A DNA stretch of 64,000 bases from Dacryopinax spathularia (taxonomy: Eukaryota > Basidiomycota > Dacrymycetes > Dacrymycetales > Dacrymycetaceae), in contig JBBPFI010000008.1 of assembly GCA_037974965.1 (NCBI GenBank), positions 1,640,085 through 1,704,084 of the forward strand, written 5' to 3'. A program made the translations under genes and the position numbers. A model generated the notes under the pieces. It did not search any database. It was not told where the DNA came from and was given only the letters and a program-made list of their open reading frames with translations. The number at the start of each line of letters is the position of its first letter. Position 1 is the first letter of the stretch. Below are positions 22,212 to 34,444 of this stretch, piece after piece.

Positions 22212-25200
22212 TTAGACCATGTTGAAATTGGGGCGAGATTCCAGTAGCAGGGCGTGAAGGTGGCGATCGAAAGGCACTAGATCTTCCTCATTTTGGGCCA
22301 GACTCAGTAACGTAGACCCGTAGAAAAGGGTGAGTTGATCAAAGCAAACGTGTGTGGTGATAGACGAGTCCGGCTGGTGCTGTCGATTGATAATACGCGG
22401 GCGAAGATGAATCTGAGAATGATAAGGAATGACGGCAAGCTGGGACGCGCGCATGCAATCGCACCTGAATTTTTTCGCCGTATGCTAAGCGGACATGCCC
22501 ATGACTGATGTACGTCATATTGTGGATGCGGATTTCTGGCTTGCTCGTGGCTTGGATACGTGACGCCTCGTCAATGCCATGGGTCTCATACAATGCCTCC
22601 AGCTGTTCGGCGAAGACATCGTCTCGAGAAGGTGGATGACCCGGCGTTCTGAGGTATCGTATGACGGCTTGCTGTATATGACGCTGATCGCGGCTATAGA
22701 ACTCGCTACCCTTCCATTCGATGTGGTTAGCGGTGAAGTTGAGGGGTTGCAGGGCCGGGTCACGATAAATCGCCCAGATCCATGACTTCAGCGCCATAGC
22801 GGCCTGAGCGGTGAACATCTGTATGGCGAGTCACAATAGGAGTAGCCACAAAGTTTGCGCGACGTACCCCAGAGAGGCCGAGAATATTCCATCCATCAGA
22901 AAAGGCATCGAACTCCGCACTGTAGGGTGTGGCCGGTGATCCAAATGTACATTGACGAAGGAGAGCCTTATATATGCGGTGGTGCTGATCATAAGTCATC
23001 TTGAGAGTGGACAGGTCGGACGGTAAATCCTGCAAATACGACGATATGAGTGGGTCTGGAACAGCAGGCGAGACAGGAGGCGGGCAGCGAGACGCACCAG
23101 CTCCAGTTGGTATATTTGGCGGGTCAATGAAGGATCGCCGATAGAGACCGAAAAAGAACCCATGGAATCGGGAGAGTTGGCGCCGTGAGGGGAGGCTGAC
23201 CTGGAGTCCTTGGAAGAGGGCAAAGCTTGCCATTGCGAAAGGATGCGTGCTGCCTCTGGGGAAAAGGTGCGGATGAACGGGAGGTCTTCGCATTCTTCGA
23301 GGGCCACGTTGCCATGGACAGCGGTAGCGACATATAGAAGGTAGGGGGAAAGATTCAGGGGTGGAGTTGCTGTGTAAACTGTCCATAGAAAAGCGAGGAT
23401 ACCCAAAGCACGGAACAGTTGGAGACGGTCGTATGGAAGCGTCGTGTCAGGGTTGACACGAAATGCGCGCCAACCGTCAGGAGTATCGACCAGGCATGGG
23501 GCCAGTTTGGCGGCAAGTTGAGATAAGGCGGAAGCGAGAGCGGCACGCGCGGGACCAGAGCCATACGTCACCAGCAGGCCGAGGTCTTCAGGATATCTAG
23601 GTACATGGGTACTGGGGGAACGTGTGTATCAGTGAGATGCTCAATGGCGTCTGGCGAAATGCGCACATGACAACTTGATAATATTGTGGCGCAAATTGGG
23701 CGACATAATACTGCAGATTGCGGAAGTGGGAAGCGGCAGGTTCAGAGCCATTTTCCCGATCGGCCAGATGGATGAGAGAAAGAAGAGAAGTAAGCATGCT
23801 TTCTCCAAGATGTTCGAATGCCAGAGGGGTGTTAGCATGGCCGGGTGGCTGCTGCGCAGTGAAGATATGGCGCCCTGTTGGACTGCGCAGGTCTTCCGGT
23901 CCACCCGGACCGTTAACTGCCAGAAGCAGGGTAGGGAACAATCGTTTCGCACGGCCACGCCATGCGGTCAGGGCAAGCTCTTGGTCGCCTCTAGGTGGGG
24001 CCCAAATGGAAGGGCCCACGGGCACGTCGGGATCGATGCTATAGCCACCAATCAGAAAGCGGGAGGGCACATTGCTAGCTCCGTCCTCAGAATCGGAAAG
24101 CGACCAAATAGAGGGGCTACGAGGAGGAGGGCGAGCGAGGCCAGGAAGGTCGGTGCTATCTGGCGGAGGAGTCGGAACGCGCGGAAGGTTGCCCTGTCGG
24201 GAGGGAGAACGGGGGAGTGGCTCGAGGGACATGGGCGCAAGCGGGGAACCACGATTCGGGACGGGAGGAATCTGGTTAGGCACCTCCGGCCCGTTGCTCG
24301 AGGTGGAGTGGCTCTCCCGAGCACTCGCAATCAGGGGAGACGGATCGCGGAAGGATGTGATAGGGGCAGAGCTGTCGGGACCAAGATTGAAGGCACGAGA
24401 AGGAGAAGGCGATTCCGGAACGGTCGCTGACTAATATCGCCAATCAGTAGGGAACACGACTGATTGAGAAGAGGCACAAACATTCAGACGAGAAGGGGCT
24501 GTCGGAGGAAAAGGAGAAGGCGAAAAAAGCGAGTTCGAAAAGGTTGACGAAGGGGTGAAGGACGGCGAAATGGGTGCCGTAGAAATACCCGGGATAGCAT
24601 GAATAGCGGGCGCCATTTGCTGGGCGACGGCGCTTGGTAGCGTCGGCGGAGACACCACACAGACGGGTTGTAGACAGTCCGCGTGCATGTGTGGGATGCC
24701 GGGACGACTATGTTCCAGCTGGTCGAGGGCGACACGGGGAAAACAGCGGTGATAGCCAGGTGCTCGGCTAAGTGTTGTGGGCAGGGGTCCTACCATGGCA
24801 CCGAAACGGGGAGCTGTGTAAGGTCAGCGCGTGGGTCGAATATGGAGGTGGGTGAACGAGAACGGACCAAGAAAGATGAGCAAGGGGGCACGGTATGATA
24901 CACGAGGATCCAGCCATTTCTTGTAGATTGCCTTAAACTGTTTCAGTATCGGTTGGAGACCGTCAAAGCGAGGTACAGGGGCATAGGGGCCGGGTATGCC
25001 ATGCGATCTGCGCCCGGGTATGATAAAGTGAAATTCAGAGTTGGGATAAGGGGGATCCGCGAGCGAGGAACCGCTTGAAGGGAAGAGCGCAATGGGATGC
25101 GATTCAGGGGGTTCAGGCAGAGCCAAGTTGTGCTGTTCAAGGTGCGAGATCAGATCGGATCGAAATTGCGAAAATTTAGAATCGGCAGTGAGTGTGAGGC

Positions 25201-26232
25201 GGTGCAGGAGACCGAATTCTTCAAAGCGATTGAGCAATTGTGTGAGCTGAGGAGGATTGAGCCCTGATAAAGGACAATCAGTCAGAGGGAAGACAATGGC
25301 GTCTCCTGAAAGCTGGAAAATAGTTAGAGAAGGCAGAGTTAACGGCAATTGGGTGCGGTACCGGGACGGGTAGGAGAACTGCGAGGACGGCGGTTTCGGG
25401 AAAGGCAGGAGTATTGAGATAACGTTCCGGGGGACGAGCAGTCGCCGTTGGGTCCGCAGTGCGGCCGAAAGGTGCAGCTGGTGATGTATCGACAGGGATG
25501 CGGGATGCGACAAGACCGGATGACGGGCGCCTGGCGATAGCGGAGCGGCGCGTGGAGGAGCCCTGTTGCGAACGCGAATGCCGGGCTGCTGCCTCGATAC
25601 GCTGTTGATTAGCGTTGGGGGTTGTGTGTTGCAGGCGTGATTGGAAGGGAACGCCCCCAATTCGCTGTGGGGAGAGGCTGAGAAGAGCCTGAAGAGGTGC
25701 GGGAGGTTGGACGTGAGAAGGACTTGCGTGGACAGTCAACGAGGGCCTTTGAGCGGTTGAAGCGTGCTGGGCCACGGTTGAAGCAGGCTCAGAATCAGTA
25801 GCGACAGAGATTGAAATGGCAATGCCACTCGGATAGTGATGAGAATAAGGCACACCGCAGAGTGCGCCACCAGGAACGGGGTTCACGCAGAGCAATTCTT
25901 GCGGCCAGTTGGGAGCAGGCTGAGCTCAACGGCACAAGTCAGCGAGGTACAGACGCTAAAGATAGATGGCGGCGCACGTTATAGAAGTATTTGCAGGATC
26001 CTACAGAGCTCTGGAAACGGAGGGGCTTGGGATGGCGATGGAGTCTGAGGGCACAGGTGCAGACGCAGAGCGTGTCGGGCGTGAAACGGCTCGGCTCAGG
26101 CGGCTGTAGAGGACGTGAGCTGAGTGTGATGGACGATGTGAAGGAGGTACTCACACTGCAGAGGAAGGTCTCACAGTGATCGCAATTGGTGCAAGAGAGC
26201 GACGGCGACGACAGGGTATGTTGGGAGGACAT
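22212..26232 (-). CDS. HECT-type E3 ubiquitin ligase candidate with N-terminal cysteine cluster
   Basis: About ten exons, joined in phase from ATG 26232 to the stop at 22212, encode roughly 1,200 residues. The N-terminus has a cysteine cluster (CTNCDHCETFLC, then CVCTC and LCGVPYSHH) that may bind zinc. A long Pro/Ser-rich region follows. The C-terminal 450 residues resemble a HECT domain: a GPARAAL start, the LFRALGILAFLWTVY and LSPYLLYVAT helices, LEECEDLP, and near the end TTHVCFDQLTL, which matches the catalytic-cysteine loop (THTCFNxLxLP) of HECT ligases. HECT enzymes pass ubiquitin from E2 to substrate through that cysteine. Similarity elsewhere is weak, so a structural comparison is needed. 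The N-terminal introns and the 30-base intron near 24431 are least certain. Confidence 0.6.
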
Positions 26233-27521
26233 GAGTAACGAATATGGAGGGTGAAGGTTGCGGCAGCCAAACGAGTGAACGACAAACCGATGTAAACAGA
26301 AGGTATGAACGCGTCCACTTGCACAGCGTGAGGGGGGGTATCAAATGGATACACACGGCAGGCGGTCCGGATGTTTGATGGATCGGTCACGGAGGAAAGG
26401 AGAGATGATGGGAACGAGGACACCAGACGTTGGTCGCAAGACTGGGATACACCGGGTGCCTGGGCCGGAGCTGGGCGAGACGGATGTATATCATGGGTCT
26501 GAGCGAGTGGGAATCTGAAAGTTGAAAGATGTGTGGAATTGAGAAATGTGTCGAGTTGAGATGCAGTGGAAAGGCAGGGAGGAGAGAGGAGTTGTGTGGT
26601 CGGGGCGAGTGAGGGAAACGAGTGGGCAATAGGGCCTACATTGGGGTTGATGGGGGCGTATCAATGGCTTTCAGTGGATGTACGGGCATTGTAGTGGAAG
26701 TCAGGGGGAAGTACGGGTCTTTAAGGGTCCATAGTGGAAACTAAAGATTATCTCCCCGGACCCTAAATATTGTCCCATCCTTCTAGTCATAGCCGACTGG
26801 AATGCAAAATCAGCTGGCGACCAACTGCAAAGCCGTCTTCTACCGAGCGTTGTTCACTTCGCTTCCACTGCCCACTATGATTGTATACTACTGTCGCTTT
26901 CTGCAGCTACGCTGAGCTATTTTTGACCGATCTTGTCTTCCAATATCTGCATTATCTAAGTTGCGTCAGATGCCACGCATCGCTTACGAACCGGGACCCT
27001 CCGACAATGCGTACGGGAATACCACGCGATTTTGGCTTTGGTAAGCCATTGGTCATGTGGGGTTCCTACGACCCGGTACCCTGAAGGTGGAAGCCACGGT
27101 GAGCCCCATCGTGCTGCACAACAGACAACCACGAAGCACCATGTTCTTCCCCTTAACCGGGTTTCGGTGCGATTGGGAGAAAAACTTGGCAACGGACTAT
27201 AGTGGACTATGTAGTCATCTGCGCCCGAGATGGCTTCCGGATCTGCAAAACTGCAGAGCGACCCGACTTGAGACTAGCATTCAAACGGCGAGGTTCGTGC
27301 GAACACGAATTACCACACAGTCATCAGATCGGCGCTTCCGAGGTTCTTTGTAGGCTCAGAAGTCTTGCAAAATCTACTGCTTCTGCCGACTCCTGCCGGC
27401 CAATCGACAGCTGAAGATCCCTTGCGGATCAGTGGAATCGTATTTAAGGCACAACGCCAAGCCGAATACATGCTGTAATAAAACTCATCTCAGTTCGTAG
27501 CCTTCGAGGCAGCCAGCAACC
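26233..27521. other. Intergenic region, boundary of accessory island
   Basis: About 1.3 kb. Short overlapping frames on the minus strand up to 26.6 kb may belong to a 5' untranslated region of the HECT-like gene. Around 26640-26740 a degenerate local repeat (CAGTGG...GTACGGG) is seen. No gene is supported. The next genes have ordinary metabolic functions. Confidence 0.45.
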
Positions 27522-28660
27522 ATGGATGAAGATATGACAGTGCTCATCACTGGAGCGCCTGAGTTCCTGGGCTCCGCCATCGTCTTGCGAGCCCTTGCTC
27601 GGGGATACAAGGTCAAGGGAGTCGTCGTGCGTTCTACTTCCTTTTGGCTTCTTCTCGCCCTTCATTAACGAAGAATAGGCCACGCAAGAGGAGGCGAACG
27701 CGTTCCTTCGCCAGCATCCCCAGAAGACCCAGAAGCTTCGATTTTCCATCGTTCCGGACCTCACCGATGAGGCCGCTCTTCTGGCAGCGACGATCGATGC
27801 TGACTACATCATCCATACGGGATCATCAGCACCAGAAAGTTCGAAACCGATCCCGGACGTACTAAATAATGCCATCGAATCCACCCGCACAGTCTTGCGC
27901 GTCGCATCTCAGCGCCCGGCAATCAAGCATGTCGTTATCACCAGCAGCGAGGCTGCCGTTACTCATCAAGATGCCGGTATAACCACCGGAAAATTATACA
28001 CCGCGGAGGACCGGAGCTCGGTGACATGGGAAGACGCGCTCCCAGCGAAAGACCCAGTCCTCGTGGCCGAGCTCTCAAGATTGTTTGCGGAGCGGACTGC
28101 ATGGGATTACGTGGAAAACCAGCAGCCCCACTTCAGCATCACAGTTTTCTGCCCGGCACGGATTCTTGGGCCACCAATGCAGCCCATTGCTAGCCTGGAC
28201 AAGCTGGACGAGTCATCAGCATATATTTGGAACATGTTGAGGAGCGGCGCACCGGAGATCCCGCCAACGCTCCGCCCACTAATGATCGATGTCCGAGATC
28301 TGTAAGCCCCTTTTTCTTGCCTGCTTCACCGCGGAGAGCACGGCAAGCTGACTGAGTCGGTGTAGAGCTCAGCTGCACGTGGACGCACTGCCAAACCCAA
28401 GCGCTAAGAACCAGAGGTATCTGGCAGCAGGAGACTCCGCAAATGGCGAGGACATCGTCTCCGCGCTCAAGGAGGTCTGCCCGGAAATTACCCTCCGGCC
28501 CGCCAGCGGCCCCTACCGTAACCGATCGTCTCGCTACACTTTCGACACTTCCAAAACTGAGCTGGATTTCGAAATCGAGTGGACGCCGCTGAAAAAGACC
28601 ATCGCCGATACGGTGAAGGTGCTGCTTGAGAAAAAGAACCAGCTTGCGGTGAAGCCGTAG
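27522..28660 (+). CDS. SDR/epimerase-like NAD(P)-binding protein lacking the YxxxK pair
   Basis: Exons 27522-27626, 27679-28301 and 28366-28660 give 340 residues. The N-terminus (VLITGAPEFLGSAIV) is a Rossmann dinucleotide loop of the extended short-chain dehydrogenase/NAD-dependent epimerase family, but with Glu-Phe where GxxGFxG is usual. TSSEAAV (about residue 124) matches the conserved Ser strand. Where the family has YxxxK the sequence reads VAELSRLFAERTAW, so both the catalytic Tyr and Lys seem absent. The downstream shape (FCPARILGPP, substrate-pocket segment, C-terminal helices) follows fungal ketoreductase/dihydroflavonol-reductase-like proteins. It may bind a nucleotide without normal reductase activity. 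Convergent with a FAD monooxygenase gene; the pair could belong to a small oxidative pathway, but no substrate can be named. Confidence 0.8.
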
Positions 28661-29343
28661 GGAGGCGAGTGATGTCTCAGACCTCCCCGCTATTTCTCCT
28701 TGTGTATTCCTGTCCACCTGTATCTCCGTAACCCTCTTTCATGCAATCGATATCCCTATTTTCCTTCATGAGAACCAGGAGAGACGGTGGATATGTGACA
28801 TCCGGTCTCCCGCCTCTGTAGTGTCACAGGGTTGCTCTGAATATTTACGTGCAATATGCCTTTCGGGAGCGCCCATGCTAACATTTCGTTCGACTTGAAC
28901 CGCTCCAGGAGATTGGCCACCAGTCCCCGCTTCAAGACGAACAAACAATGCAGGTCACCGTTACTTGTCTTCTGCAAGGACGGGTCTGCGTGGCCACGGT
29001 GCGCAGGCAGGAGCTGGCTCAACTACAGTAGCAGCTCTGGACAGCTGCAGCAGACGGCCAAGGCAACCATGAAAAAGTCTCTGCCGTACAGACCGCACCT
29101 TCCGCCACCTCGGCATCCGTCCTCCACGTGTGCGGAGCGTAATCCCGTCTTCTGCCCTCTTCTGGCCTGATTGTGAACGTGACCGGTAGCGTGCCGCCTC
29201 CTGGCCGCGTAGTGTGTTCCTGGCCACAGTTTCGGATGGCGCTCTGTTCGACGATACCGCGGCGTGGTCATCTGTATCAGAATGGAGAGTATTGTTGTAT
29301 TCGCAGCCGCCGTGCCGTTCTATCCAGTCCTGGCTTGTCAGAT
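28661..29343. other. Convergent intergenic region
   Basis: About 680 bases between the 3' ends of two convergent genes. Nothing coding is supported. Confidence 0.6.
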
Positions 29344-30760
29344 CTAAATCTCGCTCTCCCCCACAAAGGGTCCCTGCATCAACTCCATCCTCAGCTTAGC
29401 AGCAGCAGGATCCGTCCCATCACCTTGCTTCAGCAACTCATCCCTCTTCTCGCACGCTTCCCTGCCCGAGGTAACCCTCCGCTCACCCTCGATCTTCGCC
29501 TGCCCTACGGAAAGAGTGACGATGGGGATCCGGATACGCTCGTACTCTGTGAAGGCTGCTTCGATGCTTTCGTTTGTGAGCGGTTGGGCGCGGCAGAGGA
29601 GGCGGACGATGTGATAGCAGTCTTCCATTGCCTGTTCCTGATATCAGCGGGCATTCCAGGCAGAGAGGGGATTGGCAGACCTGATTAGCTCCCTGCCCGA
29701 AATGCGGACTAGTCGGGTGCGCCGCATCCCCCAGCAAGACGGCCCTCCCCTTATGCCACACCGGTAGGATAGGCCTCTCGTACAGCCCCCATTTGGTGAT
29801 AAACTTTGCGCTCTCGATCAGCTGCTTGGGCCCATTGTCCCATTTCGCAGGCTCCAGGTTCCGGACCATATCCCTCACGTCGTCCGCCTTGATCCTGCGC
29901 CAGTCTTCGGCCGCGGGGTCGGAGGAACGGAACGTCGTGGCCCAGACTATGTCTGTGCCGCCGAAGGTGCCGCACAGGAAGTGGACGCCGTCGCCGAGGT
30001 ATTGGCGCATGGCAGGCTTGGAGGTTTTGAAGACCTCGGGTTTGGGTGAGATGCCTCCGATCTGCGCAGATTGGTTCAATTTACAGTTTTCGCAAAACGA
30101 CAGGGTAAAGGTTACCTGGGTCAAGCCCATATAGATAGCATCCTCCTTCCCGAACAGCGCGCTCCGAACACCGCTATGCAGCCCATCGCACCCGAACAGC
30201 AGATCCCCCTCGGCCTCCGTTCCATCCTCAAAAACAGCCGTCACCTTCTCCCCCTCCTGTCTAACATCCACGAGCTTCTTACCGAAATGGATCGGGATTC
30301 CCCTCTCCCTCGCGGAGTTGCACAGGAACTCGCAGTATTTGGGCCGGGGGACGGCGACGAGTGGCCAGCCCATGAGCTTGGACAGCTTTCCGGGGCCGTC
30401 AGAGCGGGCGAGTTCTTCGCCGCCGCGGAGTTGGGAGTAGGTAATGGTTTGCTCTGTACATGTGCCTAGGGCGATCACGTCGTGTGCAAGACCGAGGATG
30501 TTGAGGACTTTCAGCCTGATGCCCCTTGTTCAGCCGGAATCCTTGTACGATGGGGCAGTGCGTACGTCTGAGGGCTGAGACCGAGACCTATACCGCCTAC
30601 TGGGACGTCAGGCGAGCGCTCATAGATCTCCGGGTCGAATCCCTTGTGCTTCAGGAGCATGGCAAGGACCGGCCCTACTAGCTCGTCAGCCTCTGTAGAG
30701 CAGCATATATGCCGTAGACTAACCCGCGATACCAGAGCCAATAACGAGACACTTTGTCAT
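29344..30760 (-). CDS. FAD-dependent monooxygenase
   Basis: Five exons (30760-30724, 30674-30566, 30515-30116, 30061-29681, 29637-29344) give 406 residues in phase. It has all three flavoprotein hydroxylase fingerprints: GSGIAG (residues 9-14) for the ADP part of FAD, GCDGLHSGVRSAL (about 157-169) as the DG motif, and LLGDAAHPTSPHFGQGANQ (about 291-309) as the GD motif. Such enzymes (salicylate-hydroxylase/UbiH-like) use NAD(P)H and oxygen to hydroxylate aromatic or polyketide substrates in the cytosol. The first intron splits the codons right after GSGIA. A decayed copy of this gene with the same intron position lies at 56.66-57.24 kb. The chemistry is clear; the substrate is not. Confidence 0.9.
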
Positions 30761-31363
30761 CTTTGCGTTACAGAACTGTCAGAAGTATAATGTTGTCCGA
30801 GTGGGTATTTCGGAGTAGTGTTGAGGGGAGGACATCGTCCTCAACGGCGTTTATATGCTCTCAGCCACAGGCACCGATCCCTTCCCATCGTCGATCCCCA
30901 CCTCGCACGGACTCATCGTGCCACGGCACCACCAACCCTTCCACGACGCTCCAGCAACACCGACCCAGCCTTCCAACCTTCCATCAACCAATGCCGACCT
31001 GATTCGTCGTCTACGTGACTGCGTGGCACGACGGCAGAGCTGGTAGACCAAATGAAAAGGATGTCGAAGATGTCGATCTGTGGGAGAGAGCGGCTCATGC
31101 TCACCCGCTGTTGGCCGGCCGGACGCGCGTAGGGGACGCGTTTGTGCGCAAGGGTCTCCGGAAGGGCGTCTATTTCCGGCATGTCCCTGAGTGATGTCGT
31201 CATTGATGGTACATACCGACTCCGACGGCAACGAGCGCAAGCAGCTCAAGATTTCATTCATTATTAGGGATATGCTATACAGCTTGTGCGGTACAAGTAC
31301 AGTTGTTCAATATTTCGTGAAAGACGGCCCACCATGGGTGTAACAAGCATCATTAGTGGGAGC
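30761..31363. other. Intergenic region, possible small minus-strand gene
   Basis: About 600 bases. A minus-strand frame from 31261 to 30851 (136 codons, with a GTATGT donor and CTCAG acceptor inside) could be a small gene, but resembles nothing and is GC-rich and low in complexity. I do not call it. Confidence 0.3.
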
Positions 31364-33705
31364 TCATAAGCCCGCCAGTGTTTGGACGATGTCGACCTGC
31401 GGTACACTGATAAGCCCACATTCGGTAATAGCAGAAGAATGACTCACAACAGGCGGAATAGCACTCAGAACGATACAAGCCACTCCATAGATCACGAAAG
31501 CCAAACTGCTAATGGCCGCCGCCCGCGGATTACTCCCCAGCAGCGCAGCGGTCGAGATCGCACTGGCCGTACATCCAAGCACGATCCCAATAGTGATGAA
31601 GTCCTCGTCTTTTACTCTCAGCCAGCGGAGGAGTGTTGGGCCGGCCATGGCGCCCAGGACACCGGTGAGGATACAGAGGACGACGGTGAGGCCGGGGTCG
31701 CCCTGGAGGGTCGCTTCCATGGGGATGGCCATGGGGGTCGTTACCTGCGCATCTTGGGGTCAGAAGAACGTGGAAGGGAAGTGATTGGGGAGAAGCGTAC
31801 AGAACGAGCGGCGAATGCGAGGCCGCGGGAAGGGGCGAGCTGGATCGCTCTGCCTACTAGAGGGTAGATGAACATGCTTAGCACGGCGAGCGGGATCGTC
31901 GTGCTGAACATCTCGAATGCGTGCCGTTTCTATCACTTCCTGTCAGCACTGTACCAAGGGCGAAGTCCAAGAAGTGAACATACCAGCTCCATTCGATACC
32001 GATACATTGGCATCGCCAAGCTCACAATGCTCGCATCCAACACGGAGTAGAGAATGTCCCCAGCCCCAGGAGGCGCGACCTTCCCCGTTTTGCTCGGGTC
32101 AAACAGCACCAAATACCGGCTGCCAGTACTATAGCTCCCCAAGCTTCTTTGAATATCCCAGCCCTTGATCGCGCCCAAGCCCCAGATACCCAGGACAGTC
32201 AAGACGGAGCACGTTATTATGGGGTGCAGGAACCGGCGGATCCAGGCGGGGACGAGGAGGACAGAGAAGAGGAACGCGAGGATGTTCAGTGAGAGGAAGA
32301 GCGGAAGGGACTGGTCGGTCAGGTAGAAGACGGGGAGGCCGATGAGGAAGAGGATGGTGTACACCATGGTGGGGAGGAGCGGTACGAGTCGAGCGGCGAG
32401 CAGCTCTTCAGGAGATCGAGGTGTCTCATACGGTCTCAACCGCACATTCTTGGACGCATCGTTTGAAGGTGGAGTATTAGGCCGTACGAGCGTTGCCTGA
32501 CTTCCCGCGGCGGAGAACCCGGGGGTAGCGGTACCGATCGGAGTGTCGCGTCCACTTTCCGGTTGGTTTCGAGTAAGGTCGAACGCACTCGCACTGCGGC
32601 TCAGACTCAAAGGGGACTCCAGCGCCGCCTCGTCGACTTCCAAATCCGGAGCTCGGGCAGGATATGGTACACCATGATGTTTCCTGATCGCAGCCGGCGG
32701 CGGGCGCGTCAAGGTCGCAGTGCTCGCCATCGGGCTGAAAGGCGTGTGCTGCCCATCCCTCTCCTGATCCCAAGCGGGTGCAGGGCTAGAGGGGCTTGGT
32801 TCCTGCTGTGCGGCGTTGATGCGCTCGGAGAGCTCATAGCTCTCCCCGCCGGCGCCGGCCTGTTCGTCCTCGATAGCATCTGCGATCGGGTCATCTTCTT
32901 CCATGCCTTCCTCCTGTCTTGCCTTGAAAGGTGACAGGAACATGAGTAGTTTGACGATACTCCATGCTGAGCTCATTGAACTTTTGTTCTAGGCAACAAG
33001 GTAGTTTAGACATACCTAGCACGACGAAGACGACAAAGGAGATAAGAAACAGCAATATGATCTTGACGATCTCGATACCGCCGATGGCTACATGAGCTTC
33101 CTCAACCGGAAGGAGGATGAAACTCGGGCAGAAGAACATCTGAACAGCACCCGATCAGCCGCGAACTGATGACGGGCATAGGAAGCGCACGTACGGATAT
33201 CCATTTCAGCAGAAAATCGGATGTGGGTTCGAGGTATCGTAGGGGCACGCTCGTCTTCTGTCGACCGAACACGGCCGATGACAACAGTAAGGATAGGAAT
33301 GCTATAAGCATCGCTGCCACGCTCGGCGGAAAGGAGAACGGAAGCCTTGCTGAATATACCGAGACATCATTCAGTAAGAAATGCCAGGCTCACAGAGCGG
33401 GCTGACGCACAAATGAACTGATTAACTCCCCACACGAATACAAGCATCCCAAGCACCACCAGCGGAACGATTATCCAGTCGGTAAGCAGTTTCCTTTTGC
33501 TTTGCTTCACCGCAATAGCGAGAGCTTTCGGGAACAGTGCAACATTCGCTCGCAGGCGCGCCATGTTGCGACTGAGTCTGTTCGCCATAGATGGACTGAC
33601 CAGCACGCCTGGCTGATAAGTGGCGGTACGCAATCGTTCAAGAGAACGATTATATTCTGGTGCGCCGGCCGGATGAGGACGAGAAGCATGCAGTCGTGCT
33701 ATCAT
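31364..33705 (-). CDS. LrgA-LrgB fusion membrane protein (PLGG1-like family)
   Basis: Six exons (33705-33411, 33349-33195, 33139-33016, 32966-31984, 31929-31801, 31744-31364) give 688 residues. The N-terminal third has hydrophobic helices (IIVPLVVLGMLVFVWGV, MLIAFLSLLL, IILLFLISFVVFVVLG) and a PxxxxL...FLLKW layout like LrgA. A hydrophilic linker of about 170 residues follows. The C-terminal half has many membrane segments and the LrgB signature RSVTTPMAIPM, then GVLGAMAGPTLLRWL. Bacterial LrgA/LrgB (holin-antiholin-like) and the plant plastid glycolate/glycerate transporter PLGG1 share this fusion. In fungi the location and substrate are not established; transport of a small organic acid is a reasonable guess. 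Intact, no missing segment seen. Confidence 0.85.
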
Positions 33706-34444
33706 GAGACTTGAAGTCGCAGCTGTCCGTTGAAGTCAATAATAAGTCGGACAGGAAGTTTCGACGAACAGCGCACTTATATACAGTGCTATCCCTGCTT
33801 TTGCCCAGACCCATTTTCCACTATCTTCTCATCCTGAAATAAAATCAGTGGAATGCTGTATGCGAATATGAAAGGCGTTGTTGTTGTTGAGGTGGAGAGA
33901 TTGCGGTTCATCCCGACCTTGCCCGAAGTGCTGGGCTAGGGTCGTTATGACGTAAGCCTCCATGGGCGCTAATCTTGAAACCTCTGTCTGATCAGAACAC
34001 CATTGAAGGCCAGCAGTGCAGCATACATTATCGTTTGAACCTCAAACAACGGCTAGCGTGTCAATACTTCGAAGAAACTATGCTCCAAGTCCGGATTGCA
34101 ACGGCAAGTGAATCAAATGCATGTTGTCCCTTGCATGTTGTCTCCCGCCTGCAGTTACATGATATCCTTGGCGCAAGACGTCTGGCTGTCCGGGAGCTGG
34201 CAAGGTACGATGACATTCGCGCTACTTTCGGGCGAATCCTGATGGTATTTGCAGATGTCGAGATGCCTGCTAGACGCGCAAACGCATCTTCGAGGGGCAG
34301 GTTCTGTCCAAGGCAGTGCATAGAGCGCATCAGTCTCCTAGTGAACTTGCCCTAAAGTGAGACACGTGGCCTGCAACTCTCTCCACGGGCTGCCTCCGCG
34401 TCGGTGACTCGTACGGCATCCTCCTCTCCACCACATTATCAGAC
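33706..34444. other. Divergent intergenic region
   Basis: About 740 bases between the divergent LrgAB-like and F-box-like genes. No further gene is supported; the two promoters are expected here. Confidence 0.5.

Noticed and set aside
1-26232. Starship, Polinton/Maverick or KDZ/CACTA identity for the island
   Set aside because: No tyrosine recombinase, protein-primed polymerase, packaging ATPase or DDE transposase motif could be found in the assembled proteins.
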